From Ascarosepion bandense (Eukaryota > Mollusca > Cephalopoda > Sepiida > Sepiidae): DNA of 64,000 bases. Shown here piece after piece: positions 32,096-42,480 of this stretch (position 1 is the stretch's first letter; every line of letters starts with the position of its first letter). Below the pieces are notes generated by a model, which saw only the letters and a program-made list of their open reading frames with translations, had not been told where the DNA came from and ran no database searches. The DNA is taken from the NCBI GenBank assembly GCA_037127315.1, contig JBBBDQ010000225.1, positions 1,664,501 to 1,728,500 on the forward strand. Direction: 5' to 3'. A program made the translations under genes and the position numbers.

Positions 32096-32346
32096 TGAAT
32101 GGAAGAAATTATGTTAGTTTTATTTTTTATTAATTATTACACATGGAAAAGAATCAAGTAGGAAACATTTATTTTGTTCCAATATGAACAGAGGGAAAAG
32201 GCGATATTTTTTTGTTGCTTGTTTATTAAAAATAAGATATGACACGTGAAATCTACGATACGGCGAAGCTAATGAGGTCACAGAGTCAGGAGGCCATTGT
32301 TGACAGTAATAAATATTATCTACGAAACACAGATAATTTATTCTTA

Positions 32347-32560
32347 ACGACCCACCTGATATCAAAGTGAAAGGAATATTTACCAGTCAAGATTCCTCAC
32401 ACAAGGAGAAATGATAATAAAATTTTGTATTTAAAACAATATTCGTTTTTTTTTCAACGACCTAGCTGATATCAAAGTGAAAGGTACATTTACCAGTCAA
32501 GATTCCGCCACAAACGAAGAGGCGACAATAAAATTTTGTTTCTAAAAACAAAGAAAGTTT
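32347..32560. repeat. ~110-bp tandem duplication in Gypsy-F LTR
   Basis: Two units beginning ACGACC at 32347 and 32457. Both include CTGATATCAAAGTGAAAGG, TTTACCAGTCAAGATTCC and AATAAAATTTTGT. They probably represent duplicated upstream promoter sequence. Confidence 0.85.
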
Positions 32561-33403
32561 CCCAGCTGTAGTTTCGTGGCTGGCGTGAATGCAAGTCAAA
32601 GGTGCGGAAATAAGTGATAAATTGAGACAGATAAATAAATGAAGAATAAAGATGTTATTTTTTAACACTTTCCTAAGGAACTCATGTGGAATATAATCTG
32701 TATCAGAAATCATACGACAACAGAAACAGAAAACCTTATTTCTTTTTATCTCAGTGAAATACAAGTCAAAACACATCTCTGGAATGTCAAAAAGGTTGTT
32801 ACAAACTAAAGGAGAAACATTTTGCGTATTGAGAAGTTCAGACAAGTACAAAGGTTAAGTTGATTTGTTGACGGAAAGAAAAGGACAATTAATTGTGAGG
32901 AATGACTAAATTGAGATTTCCCTGAGAAAAGAATTGGATGCATAAACGGGTAAAGAGAAATTTTCTCATTGGTTAAACAAAGGAGAAGATAGAAAGAAGT
33001 GACGCCGCGAAAATAACTTTACTCAATTGGCTGCGTCAAATGGAAGAAGACAGAGAGAGCTGACGTTATATAGTAACTCCGCCCCAAATGTGGGGGCGAG
33101 AGTGATTTCATTGACTGCAAGAGCCAGAGACTAGTTTTTGCATGAACACCCAGTGTCTGTCGTGCCCCACACCAGTAAAGCAGGACAGAGCCCTGTGGGG
33201 CCAAAGTAGTTCGAGTTCCAGTTGAGTCCCAGCTCGGCCCAGAGATATAACGACGAAGATAGGTGCCAAGCCACCGCAGGGCCGGTCAACTCCCATAGAG
33301 TTCCTGGCTGAAGATGTACAGAGACAGAGATAATTGCCACCCTGCTGGGTGCCAACCGTAGAGAAGCCTGTCGCCAACCGACCGAATGGAGTTGAAGTCT
33401 TGA

Positions 33404-33570
33404 AACGGCCAACCAGAATGAAAGACAGACAAGAAATGATTTTGCAGACGAAGTTTTAAACGACCAACCAGAGATAAAGACAGACAAGAAGTGATTTTGC
33501 AGATGTAGTCTTGAAATGGCCAACCAGAGTTAAAGACAGACAGGAAGTGATTTTGCGGACAGAGTTTTGA
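33404..33570. repeat. ~60-bp tandem repeat in Gypsy-F LTR/leader
   Basis: Three units of a block containing CGGCCAACCAGA, AAAGACAGACAAGAA and TGATTTTGCAGA. In the minus direction it gives repeated FLSVF-type translations, so the open frames at 33019-33594 are not genes. Confidence 0.85.
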
Positions 33571-33903
33571 GACTGCCGACTTTACCCACCACACTCAAAG
33601 ACAGTTCTTCGGCAGTTTCCGTGAAGCTTCGATGTGAAGTGAAACAAAGTCATTTCAAATCGTTACAAACTTAAAACTCCAACCGAAGGTGAAGTGATAT
33701 TGCCAACCAAAAACTTCGCAAATTATTACTTAGAGAGAATTGGTCGAAACTTCCGTTCCGTTGCCAGATTGATAGGAACAGGGTTTGTGAAGAAGACGAT
33801 TGGTGATTGTTTTTCTCTATTTTCCTATTGTACATAAAGACTTTCTACAACTTGTTCAGGCGTCATTCAATTTTTTTTTGGTGCCGATTTCATTTACCCA
33901 ATT

Positions 33904-34240
33904 GTGCGCGCGCATCCAGCTTGGTTTGAGTTGACAGAGCAACATCTAGCAAGAATTCAACGTGACTTTTTTGAGATCAAATTTCACAACGTGGGCAAGG
34001 AAGATCACCGTTGGAAATGTCAACCCGAAGACCAACTGCTGTATCGACGCCATCGACGACGACACGGCGGGGTAGCGTCACACAAGATGGATCATCAGAA
34101 ACGATTTACGAATATCGGCCAAAAGGACAAAACGATCTGTCCTGAATTTGAGCAGCAGCTTAAGCATATCGGAGTATAAGTTCACCCCAGGATATGCACA
34201 GTCATTTAAGGAAGGACTACCTCCAGTTCTTAACGAACAA
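33904..34240 (+). pseudogene. Gypsy-F gag start
   Basis: MRAHPAWFELTEQHLARIQRDFFEIKFHNV resembles the first helices of gypsy capsid (NPxxWF, ..., F..V). The frame stops at 34179, and EQQLKHIGVSSPQDMHSHL continues in a related frame. Truncated by the junction with BEL-1. Confidence 0.5.
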
Positions 34241-34487
34241 TTGAACACTGGTCGGATTTTGGTAGAATATTGGTCAGCCTATGAGGGATCCATTTATAGT
34301 CTATAAACTCCGAAGGGTCGACTATGATCCTTTCAATGATTCCTTCTCTTTCTTGATCCAGAAAAACCTGACAATAGTCATCATATAGGCTTTGTTTAGT
34401 CAGTTTGTTCACCACACGATGAAGTACAGAGAGAGACACCTGGTTATTTGAAGGGACCAGATACAGTTTTTCTTCTTGCCTAGGCAA
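34230..34487 (-). pseudogene. BEL-1 RT N-terminal part
   Basis: Reads RQEEKLYLVPSNNQVSLSVLHRVVNKLTKQSLYDDYCQVFLDQEREGIIERI, the segment before the fingers in BEL/Pao RT, up to WIPHRLTNI. The PHRPV-type motif is expected here. It is broken by Gypsy-F. Confidence 0.75.
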
Positions 34488-34571
34488 ACTAATAAAATAT
34501 CTATTGTCATTATAGCAAATGAAGGAGCGAAAGGATTCAATTCTGCCTTTATCATAATCACTAGCTTCGCC

Positions 34572-35549
34572 TTAGGTAACTCCTAGGGTCTCTAAACTGA
34601 ATAATCTTTCCACCAAGGATTCGTCAAAACAACTAAAGGGATCCCCATAATTAGATTTGGGATTTAATATAAAATACACATGAGTTAGGTTACACCTAGA
34701 ATGGTCAATAATCACCTGATTGTAGTTGAGACCACACGTCTCAATACCAGAATCTGTAGTATGGGAAGGTATGAAATCAGCAACATTTTCAAAGAGTACA
34801 ATGCCCTGAGGGAATTCCCATACAGTACCTCTCATATAATTAAGCGTGCGCATGGGTCCAATGAGCTTCAAAACATCCCCTCCCAACAGCCCATACACCG
34901 GTAAGGTATCATTTTTCATATCAGAAAAATTGGCAGCCAACTTAGCCCCTTCTCTAGTTAAGTTCTTCACAACTAGGTTCAGCCTTTTCACGTGGAAGGT
35001 CAATTTCAATTTATCATCCACCAGAAATGGAATGTAATGTCTAGAGTTAGGAAAATTGACATGCAATTTAATTTCATTAAAACACCGCTCTTCGACATTC
35101 AAGAAGGTTTTTATCAAGAGTTTTTTCCTTTTCAGGTTAAATTCTTTACACTTCAACATATCCAGCACACAATCGGTCAGGTAGGACTTCTCACTTCCTG
35201 AGTTCACGAAACAGTTAAATCTCGTCTCAACAGAACCTGCACGAACCGAAATTTCAATATTAGGCAACAGGTCATGCCAAAAAGTATTAGAAACTACTGC
35301 AGTTTTAAGAGAGGAGCACAGCACACCCGTGTGCCCACAAATCTTGCAATTCCAGCATGAATGAAGTTTCAGCTCCTTACCTGGGCAGGCATTACTCACG
35401 TGAGAGGGGCTTGTACAAAAGTCACATAATCCCAGTTCTCTACATCTTTTTACCCTGTCAGCAAGCGATGAGTAAGTGGCACAATTTAATGCCTTGTGTT
35501 CATTACTCCTACAAAAGTTACACCTAAAATAAACTCCACTAGGTTTCAC
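34572..35549 (-). CDS. BEL-1 zinc knuckles and aspartic protease
   Basis: 325 codons. The N-terminus has zinc-binding CNFCRSNEHKALNC and CDFCTSPSHVSNAC plus CWNCKICGHTGVLC. The protease follows, with RFNCFVNSGSEKSYLTD. The usual Asp-Ser/Thr-Gly reads Asn-Ser-Gly, so the catalytic Asp is changed. PVYGLLGGDVLKLI matches the LIGxD block of DUF1758. The C-terminus runs into a HVYFILNPKSNYGDPFSCFDESLVERLFSLETLGV linker to the RT. Confidence 0.8.
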   Translation of the reverse strand: MKPSGVYFRCNFCRSNEHKALNCATYSSLADRVKRCRELGLCDFCTSPSHVSNACPGKELKLHSCWNCKICGHTGVLCSSLKTAVVSNTFWHDLLPNIEISVRAGSVETRFNCFVNSGSEKSYLTDCVLDMLKCKEFNLKRKKLLIKTFLNVEERCFNEIKLHVNFPNSRHYIPFLVDDKLKLTFHVKRLNLVVKNLTREGAKLAANFSDMKNDTLPVYGLLGGDVLKLIGPMRTLNYMRGTVWEFPQGIVLFENVADFIPSHTTDSGIETCGLNYNQVIIDHSRCNLTHVYFILNPKSNYGDPFSCFDESLVERLFSLETLGVT

Positions 35550-35617
35550 AAAAAATGTTCCAAGGTGGAGAGCTATTTAGTAACTAATTTACTCCTGAAA
35601 TCCTGTTTACCCATTTT

Positions 35618-36088
35618 CTATGTAATAGACACTGTCTTACGATGACTAGCTTCTACTGGCTTGGTCAATTCGAGGGTGAGAGCAATCTCGGTGTAATTTC
35701 CTAAAATCTCTTCTAAGGAAAGGTAATTGCTCCCTACCCAACGAATTAATTCACATTTCAGTGGTGGAGGCAATTTTTTAAACACAATATGACTTAGTAG
35801 TTTATTTCCCGAAGAATCTTTCTCAAGAAATTTCAAGTCAAAAGAATTCTTTAACTCGTAAACTGGTGCCTTGAAATTCGTAAAGAATTTCTTTGCAGAA
35901 GCGAGATCACCATAAGTTTTGTTTCCCTCCAAAATAGAGGCAAATAAGGAATCAACAATATTACCTCTGTCCAAAACTTCTGTTTCCAATATTTGCATAG
36001 CAGCCTCAAAATTAGTGTCAGAAATGAACAGATGTCGGACTAGCTGAAAGGTATAGCCCTCAAGGTGCTTTTTAATACCACGAGTCAT
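35618..36088 (-). pseudogene. BEL-1 gag, DUF1759-like part
   Basis: MTRGIKKHLEGYTFQLVRHLFISDTNFEAAMQILETEVLDRGNIVDSLFASIL is the pattern of the BEL capsid domain, in which an LEG-A..L..L....Y..A..LL...F segment is typical. The KLPPPLKCELIRWVG and YLSLEEIL blocks follow. It aligns closely with the gag of BEL-2 at 48091-48669. Confidence 0.8.
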
Positions 36089-36224
36089 AAAGCATCGTTA
36101 TCCAAACAATTAACGAATTCCTTCTGAAAATTCAGGAAAGCCTGCTTGTCATTTTCGATGTTCTTGGGGTTAAACTTGGTGCATTCCAACTTAGGTATTA
36201 AATTATATGGAGTAGTCTTGGAAT

Positions 36225-36584
36225 TTATCTTTCGTGAGTCAGCAAACCAACAGGCTTGGACAAACTCTGCAACCTAGCAATGCTGTTCAAGACCCCAGCT
36301 CTAAACTGAATCTCCTCTCTATTAAACGAAGAGACAATATCTTCTTTCGTGTCGTTTTCCAAATAAGAACTGTTTATTTGATCATCTAGCATGTCCACAG
36401 AGGGAAAATACCTTTCGATATGTTCCTTGCGAACAAGCAGTTGATCTTCGGAAAGGGTATCTAGGCTTTCCAAATATTCTAAGACCGTGGAGATTTTAAT
36501 TTTAAGTATCCCCTTTCTCTTAAGGTTTAGGAGACGGTGGGAGTGGAGGTCATCCTTCCAACACGAGCACAAAATTGACGCCAA
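36225..36584 (-). pseudogene. BEL-1 gag N-terminal region
   Basis: About 120 codons with LKRKGILKIKISTVLEYLESLDTLSEDQLLVRKEHIERYFPSVDMLDDQI, a helical segment typical of the BEL gag start (leader helices before the capsid domain). Separated from the next gag part by stops around 36100-36220. The methionine at 36584 may be near the original start. Confidence 0.65.
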
Positions 36585-36837
36585 GCAGAAACGAACAAAG
36601 AGACAAAATGGCGTCTACAGCACGCCTAAAATGAAGGAAACAAACAAAATGGCGGCTAGAATCGCATAAAACAAGAGAGCAAAACTAAGTCAAGACAACG
36701 TTGGGAAATTGAAATACCAGTCAGAAAAACACGAACGTTAATGCAGCCAGCACAACAATCTCAAATCCTCTTTTAAATTTAAACAAGATTAATTATGAAC
36801 TTAGCTCTATAGATAGAAGGAAATGGAATTAGTTTTG

Positions 36838-36990
36838 CAGAGTGCAGGGATTTTTTGTTTCGTGAAAAAATCTTGCAGTGCACAAAGGGAAAGAAAGAAT
36901 TTAATATGAAACAAAAGATTTAAATTAAAGAAAAAACAACACTTTATTAATAAGAGGGAGAAAGTTTGTGCTGACTGCAAAACTAGCCGA
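36838..36990 (-). repeat. BEL-1 5' LTR end (truncated)
   Basis: Matches 29683-29832, with GGGATTTTTTGTTTCG, AACAAAAGATTTAAATTAAAG and ACACTTTATTAATAA in common. Similarity stops at ~36990 after GCAAAACTAGCCG. The full LTR should be longer, so its 5' part was removed or replaced. Confidence 0.8.
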
Positions 36991-37083
36991 ACAAGATCAC
37001 CGACAAGCCCCCTACGTTAAGATAGTTGGGGATGGTCAGAAAGGCTTCACGGTCAATTATTATTATGAAAGACCATCCCCTGG

Positions 37084-37740
37084 TCAGGCATCGAGTATTT
37101 GGCTAAACTGCGCTAAGTAAGCAGCCACGCGCTCCCCGATAACCTGAGGAGGGACCTCATACACTGCTGCTTTGGTGCTACGCCTGCCGTTGTATTCTGT
37201 TCTTATGATGAGATCATTACTGATAAGGTCCTTACTTGCTATATCCATGCAGTCTTCTGGCGTAAGTAGCAGTACGTCCCACATGAAAAAGACTTCTCCT
37301 TTGATTATTCTTAAGGGCTTGATCCCCATGAACTGCAGTGATTTCAACACTGTGTTTTTCGTGGAGAGACAAGTTTTGTGCGAATGCTTGTCCACCACGA
37401 AGACTGACGAATTCTTGTCACATTTTTCTTTAATTCTTGTGGATCTTCCAAGAGCCCACATTCTTTTACAAGGTGTGCATAACTCTTTGCTCTCCAAGAA
37501 CTCCGCTATATTGATTTTGCATTTCGGATAAGACTTCTAGCTACAGGGCGATTCCCCGGCATCAGCATCTTTTGATTTCTTTTCATGTCTTGTTTTGCCA
37601 TTCTCAGCCTCCATATGGAGGCTTGGATTCACTTGGATTAGTTTTCTGGCCATTTTCGGCCACCATATTCCATTTTGTCTTTCGGCCATTTTCGGTCTCT
37701 GTAGTAACAATCTCTTTAGAAAGAGGGGGATATAAAACAT
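37084..37740 (-). pseudogene. Tx1-type LINE ORF1 (gag-like)
   Basis: Frames 37537-37740 and 37084-37497 are in the same phase and separated by one TAG at 37537-37539. The second has CTPCKRMWALGRSTRIK, then LKSLQFMGIKPLRIIKGEVFFMWDVLLLTPEDC and ASKDLISNDLIIRTEYNGRRSTKAAVYEVPPQVIGERVAAYLAQF. This is the RNA-binding ORF1 of Tx1-type LINEs. The CCHC knuckle that normally follows is missing. The orientation is opposite to the ORF2 at 39399-41577. Confidence 0.75.
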
Positions 37741-37829
37741 CCTTATTGAGAAGGTCTTTTAAAGGCGGGTCGAACCATAATTTTTTCTTTATTGACCAAT
37801 TTAAGTCGGCCATCATGAAAATTTAAGAA

Positions 37830-38639
37830 AAATGCGTCAGTAAATTCTTCTTTTTCTTTATAAGTTTTAATATTTAAATGTAAGGGGAGGGGTAGGGAAA
37901 ATGCTAATAAAAAGAAATTAAAATAATTCAAGAGATAAATACAAAAAATTAACCTTGAAAGGTTAAAAGAGGAAATAAAACACAGCAAAGAAAATGATTT
38001 CAAAAACAGAAAACAAACGTTAAAAAAAAAAGAAAAATAATTTTCTTGAAAAGTCTACGTCAGCAAAAAAAGAAAAATGTAACCCCTAAAGGTTTAAGAA
38101 AACAAAATTAAAACGTTACAAAAAAAAAGGAATAAGTAAGGCGAATTAGCCTAAAAAGAAAAAAAAAACCCTAAAAGTGAAAACAAAAAAACAAAAAAAA
38201 CTTACTCCCGGCGAACTATTGAACACTGAAAGGAAAGTTAAGTTCTGGGTAAAAAAAAAAAAAAAAAGGTTACTGTATAAGTTCAAATAAAAAGTTATAA
38301 ATTAAAACTAAAAGTAGCTTAAAACAGAGAACTTAAAAGTAGCCTTAAAAAGAAAAACGGTTCTAAAAAAATTAATAACTTGTCGCGGCCACAAATAGCC
38401 ACTCCCAAAAAGAAACGACCATAACAGCAGCAGCAGTAGCTATTAACCATTCCTTGACATTTTACAAACAATAGCGGATTTAAGACCTGCCGTAAAAAAA
38501 ATCCAACTGCACGTGCGACAAAAAACATTTTAGCGAATACGTCCGAGATTAAAATTGTCGTAATATGCATCGAATTAGGCTGCGCTCCCCAAAACACCAA
38601 ACGACATGGGGAGCAATTATTATTTAGCGTTTTTCTACT
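37830..38639. other. A-rich noncoding stretch
   Basis: A-rich runs, no domains. The frames here are low-complexity. It could be the decayed tail of the minus-strand BEL-1 or LINE neighbourhood. Confidence 0.45.
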
Positions 38640-39350
38640 CCTACCGATCTGGGAGTAGTTGACCGAACACTTTCGGTTCTCACCGGCCTCGTTTCGTCCG
38701 AAAATTTCGAAATTGTCCCCGGCCTTCGGGTTGGGGACACCAAATTAAGACCTAATAAGACCAGTTTAGACCGGTTTTGAACCTATTTACCGCTGTGGAT
38801 AGGTAATGTTTTGACCAGTACATGGGCGTACGCGCTCAGGTTCCCCACATTAAAAAAGACTGTGTTATCTCTCAAGTGGGAGAGAAGGTTTAAATATTGG
38901 AGTCGTCCTCGGCTTTCGGGCTGGAGAGACCAAATGAAGACCGAATAAGACCAGTTTAGAGCGGTTTTGAACCTATCCACCGCGGTAAACCTATCCACCG
39001 ACATAAACTTTGTATACAAAGTTAAATAAAGGAGTTGTCTCGTCACAACACCTAGACCAGTTTAAGACCAGTTTAGACCGGTTTCGAACCTATCCACGCG
39101 TTGGATAGGTAATGTTTTGACCAGTACCTGGGCGTACGCGCTCAGGTTCCCCACGTTAAAAAAGACCTTGTCTCACATCTCTCTCAAGTGGAGGAGAAGG
39201 GTAAATATTGGAATTGTCTAGTCATAACACCCCGCGCTTCCGGCACTTTGACCAGTACCTGGGCGTACGCGCTCAGGTTCCCCACTTTAAAAAAGACCCT
39301 GTGTCACATCTCTCAAGTGGGGGGAGAAGGGTAAACATTGTAGTCGTCCC
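38640..39350 (+). repeat. Tandem monomers upstream of Tx1-like LINE
   Basis: Three copies of a block starting TTTGACCAGTAC and including GGGCGTACGCGCTCAGG begin at ~38809, 39115 and 39247. Blocks of CCGGTTTTGAACCTATCCACCG and GTCCTCGGCTTTCGGGCTGG alternate with them. The palindrome AACTTTGTATACAAAGTT is at 39006-39023. Arrays like this can act as LINE 5' promoters. The spacing is irregular. Confidence 0.8.
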
Positions 39351-39398
39351 CGGACTTTCAGCATATGGGAAATTTCAGCATTTGCCAAAAGTGTTTCT

Positions 39399-39921
39399 TT
39401 GCCGTTCAAGCGTACCATGGAAGCGAGGGTGGACCTTGTCCATATCGGTACCGAGGGCCGGTTGATCGTGGCCGATATTGCAGTGAAAGGCAACTCGTTT
39501 CGTCTGATTGCGGTTTATGCGCCCAATGCTCGAGAGGAGCGTGTTTCGTTTTTCCGGCTGTTGGAGCCCTTCCTGGTCGATTCGACGCGACTAGTCCTAA
39601 TAGGGGACTGGAATGCCATTCTGGAACCCAAGTGGGATAGAGGGTGGGACTAGCGGGAGGAGTGGTGATCATAGCCTGGTTGATCTGATTGACGAATTTG
39701 GTCTCGTTCATAGATACCGGGTCTATCATCCTGGTGGGAGAACGTGGACGCATAGTTGGCCTTCTACCCGGGTATCTAGTTACCTGGATAAGATGTTATT
39801 GAGAGAAGCCGACATAGATTTCCTAGAATGCCCTACGTTTCACTGGTTAGGCTATACGGACCACAAACTTTTTTGTATCCGTGTAGTGTTAGACCTTAGG
39901 CCTAGAATGGCTGGTTATTGA
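39399..39921 (+). pseudogene. Tx1-like LINE AP-endonuclease
   Basis: Frames 39399-39653 and 39613-39921. The N-terminal part of the domain is missing. EARVDLVHIGTEGRLIVADIAVKGNSFRLIAVYAPN leads to RLVLIGDWNAILEPKWDRG, with the catalytic GDWN. RTWTHSWPSTRVSSYLDKMLL then provides the SYLDR-like motif, and WLGYTDHKLF the final D-H pair. A frameshift near 39640 is the main defect. Confidence 0.85.
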
Positions 39922-39978
39922 AAGTTCAATCAGTCCTTACTGGACAGGCGGGACTTTCGGCCCCAGCTAATTAATATA

Positions 39979-41330
39979 GTGCAGCGGGCGTTAACTGGGA
40001 GAGTCATTGGGAATAAATGGTGGGAGAATCTTAAGAATAGGATTAGGTCTTTCACCACTGAATACAGCCAACGGCTCAATCTAGATAAGGCTACCAAGGT
40101 GAAGACGCTTAGAGCTAATTTCTCCCGGGCGGAGGCTGGTTGGGATCCCCTAGAGATAGCTTTAGCTAAGGAGGCCCTTGAGCGGTCGACTAGCGATCGT
40201 TATATGGGTCAGGTAATTAGACATAGGTTAAGCAAGATGTCTTTCGAAGCTGTGAATATGGGCGCGGAACTGCGCAAGGAAGAGATTCGCCGAGGCGGTG
40301 ATCGGTTTATTCGAGAGGTACGAGAGCCGGAGGGGCGTACTCTGTGGTTGACTGTGTGAGGCGTATCGTCGGCATTTCGAACGCCGGTTTACCAAGCAGC
40401 CTGGTCTCCGTGAAGACGAGTTTCGCAACTATTTGGCTGACTTCCCCCGGCTTTTGCTGGCTGATGTGGCTAGTTGCGAGGGAGAGATTACGGAGGACGA
40501 AGTCTACGCAGCTTTGAAGAAGGTTGGCAGTGGCAATTCGCCAGGTTTGGATGGTTTGCCCTATGAATTGTACTTGAGGCTGTCGCACATTTTTGTCCCG
40601 ATGTTGACTGTCGTGTTCAACAACTGGTTCCGGCAAGGGTCCATCCCCAACCGGTTCACCAGGGATGTGGTCACGCCTTTGAGAAAAGCAAGAATGTTGG
40701 GAGGGAATTAGATGGTTACAGGCCCATAACTCTGCTAAACACAAAATGAAAGATTTTGGCCAAGATCCTGAAGAATCGTTTGCAGCTAGGTGCCGAGTCT
40801 CTGATGGGACCTGATTAGACTTGTGTTGTGAAGGGCCGAACAATTCAGAGCAACCTGCACTTGGTACGCGCGATCCTAGAGGGTGTAAAAGACGACGATG
40901 AAGCTGCGCTGATCAATTTAGATCAGTCTAAGGCATTTGATAAGGTTGATTCGCACCCGACTTCTGCCGCTGGATTAGTCTCCTGTATCGCTCCCCCACG
41001 GCTGTGGGACTGGTGAACGGAAAGTTGTCGAGCGCTTTTGCGCTGTCTAGGTCAGTTCGATAGGGTTGTCCACTGTCGTCCTTACTTTATGTTTTGGCGT
41101 TGGAGCCCCTCCTTCGCCGGCTAAGGGACAGGATCCGGCCCTATGTGGAATCGTTGTCCCTGGTGGTGCTCGAGCCAGGGTTTCTGCGTACGCCGATGAC
41201 CTAACCACTTTCGTGTCCTCCCGCAGCTACATTGAGGTGGTACAGAAGGCGCTTAAACGGTACGAACAGGTGACAGGTCGAGGCTTGGCTTACAGGGTTT
41301 GGCTGAGGTGTCGCCCCCGTTTTCTGGAGT
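39979..41330 (+). pseudogene. Tx1-like LINE linker and reverse transcriptase
   Basis: The first frame (39979-40359) is the helical linker (NKWWENLKNRIRSFTTEYSQRL). The RT starts with VGSGNSPGLDGLPYELYLR (40433-40711), then YRPITLLNTK and KGRTIQSNLHLVRAILEGVKDDDEAALINLDQSKAFDKVD (motif A). SVRQGCPLS has its Gln changed to a stop. The catalytic box is intact as VSAYADDLTTFVS (~41183). At least four frame changes occur. Confidence 0.85.
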
Positions 41331-41577
41331 GAAGCAAATGGTGTTTCTGACGCTACTAGCCACGGCTTGAATGGTGATTTGGACGACGCGAATGGAGGAA
41401 GTCTTGCGGGGTGACCGTCTTTCACATCAGGATCTGATCCGTTATTTTGAGCACCAGCTCAAAATGAAGATTAGAACTGATTGGAAACGGTTGACGTCGA
41501 CAGATTTCAGCAAAAGGTGGATAAATGTAGCGAGCCTGGTTCGCGTGACCGGGGCTAACCTTGATTTTCTATTCTAG
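41296..41577 (+). pseudogene. Tx1-like LINE C-terminal end
   Basis: After the deletion junction the frame reads PPFSGVKQMVFLTLLATA, a stop, then MVIWTTRMEEVLRGDRLSHQDLIRYFEHQLKMKIRTDWKRL and FSKRWINVASLV. This is the conserved last segment of the Tx1-type protein. It ends at a natural-looking stop at 41577. Confidence 0.8.
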
Positions 41578-41579
41578 GC

Positions 41580-42229
41580 TTGCTAGTCACATCGGAGTGG
41601 ATTCCTTTGTAACCCTCCCCTGGTTAAGGTAAGTTATTTTTGTGTACCTAGTTAATGTGTGTGAATGTTTTTCCTAGCCTGTTCCTGGCACTGTCTCTTT
41701 TGTTATGATCCAGTTCGAGATTCCCAGTTCCGTTTTATTTTGTCCCGTTTGATCTCGTTTGGTTCAGTATTATATTTTTCCCTGTCCAAATTGTTTTCTC
41801 TCCATTCCCTGTAGAAAAAGAGCGTCTTGATTCTGTCCTATGGGCAGAATACAGCGGCCTCTTTGTTTTGTAGGAGAGCTGGGTCCAGCTAACATCAAGT
41901 TTTTTGTTATTATTTTGAGATGCAACATTTTATTTTGGGGAATTGTTATCAACCCCTCCCACTCATGGCATTTTATGTAAAAGTTTTAAATATATTTTTG
42001 TACTATATAAAATTGTAATTTTAATATGCATTTGGGGCGTTTTAGGTCTCCGGAATGCTTTGCAGTATTTTGGTGCATGGCGGATCGAGAGTCGATGGAA
42101 AAATGGTTGTGGAGATTGAAAAAAATTGTAACGTATGTTTGGGTCGTGAGTCGGATTAGCTAGGTATAAGATAGATACTTGAAGACCAACCCGAGTTTTG
42201 TTCCCCCAACTCTTTTCGGCCTTATGCCA
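41580..42229 (+). other. Putative 3' UTR of the Tx1-like LINE
   Basis: Noncoding, moderately T-rich. It ends near TTCGGCCTTATGCCA (42215-42229), which recurs with one mismatch in the tail of the tRNA-SINE at 60893-60907. Confidence 0.45.
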
Positions 42230-42480
42230 TAAACTTTGTATACAAAGTTAAATAAAGGAGTTGTCTCGTCACAACACCTAGACCAGTTTAAGACCAGTTT
42301 AGACCGGTTTCGAACCTATCCACGCGTTGGATAGGTAATGTTTTGACCAGTACCTGGGCGTACGTGCTCAGGTTCCCCACGTTAAAAAAGACCTTGTCTC
42401 ACATCTCTCTCAAGTGTAGGAGAAGGGTAAATATTGGAGTTGTCTAGTCATAACACTCCGTGCTTCCGGCACTGATCCTG
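42230..42480 (+). repeat. Downstream copy of the LINE-flanking repeat
   Basis: Matches 39004-39245 nearly base for base, including the palindrome at 42232-42249, the CCACGCGTTGGATAGG block and the TTTGACCAGTACCTGGGCGTAC monomer. It places the same sequence on both sides of the LINE. Confidence 0.9.

Larger units (their letters stand above)
32100..34240 (+). mobile_element. Gypsy-F: LTR plus gag start, inserted in BEL-1
   Basis: This segment interrupts BEL-1 RT on the opposite strand and replaces ~60-80 codons of it. It looks like a long LTR (to ~33870, with TTATATAG near 33066), a TTGGTGCCGATTTCATT primer-site-like sequence at ~33878, and a gag start at 33904. The element is cut off shortly after, and no right LTR exists. 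No target duplication is visible at its edges. Confidence 0.6.
29683..36990 (-). mobile_element. BEL-1: BEL/Pao LTR retrotransposon, minus strand
   Basis: Gag with DUF1759-like capsid, two zinc knuckles, a DUF1758-like protease, RT and RNase H occur in BEL/Pao order. A ~150-bp LTR end is present on both sides (29683-29832 and 36838-36990). The RT is interrupted by 32100-34240, and the integrase is completely absent between the RNase H and the 3' LTR. The 5' LTR is cut at ~36990. Confidence 0.85.
39366..41579 (+). mobile_element. Tx1-like LINE ORF2 region, plus strand (internal deletion)
   Basis: Covers most of the endonuclease, the linker, the RT and the last ~75 residues of the protein. The sequence jumps at ~41296 from the RT (post-YADD) directly into the C-terminal end, so the thumb and most of the C-terminal domain (over a kilobase in the family) are missing. 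Frames are interrupted by several single-base changes. Confidence 0.85.

Noticed and set aside
33019..33594. Overlapping minus-strand frames with repeated FLSVF-like segments
   Set aside because: They result from the ~60-bp tandem repeat of the Gypsy-F LTR/leader; no protein domain is present.
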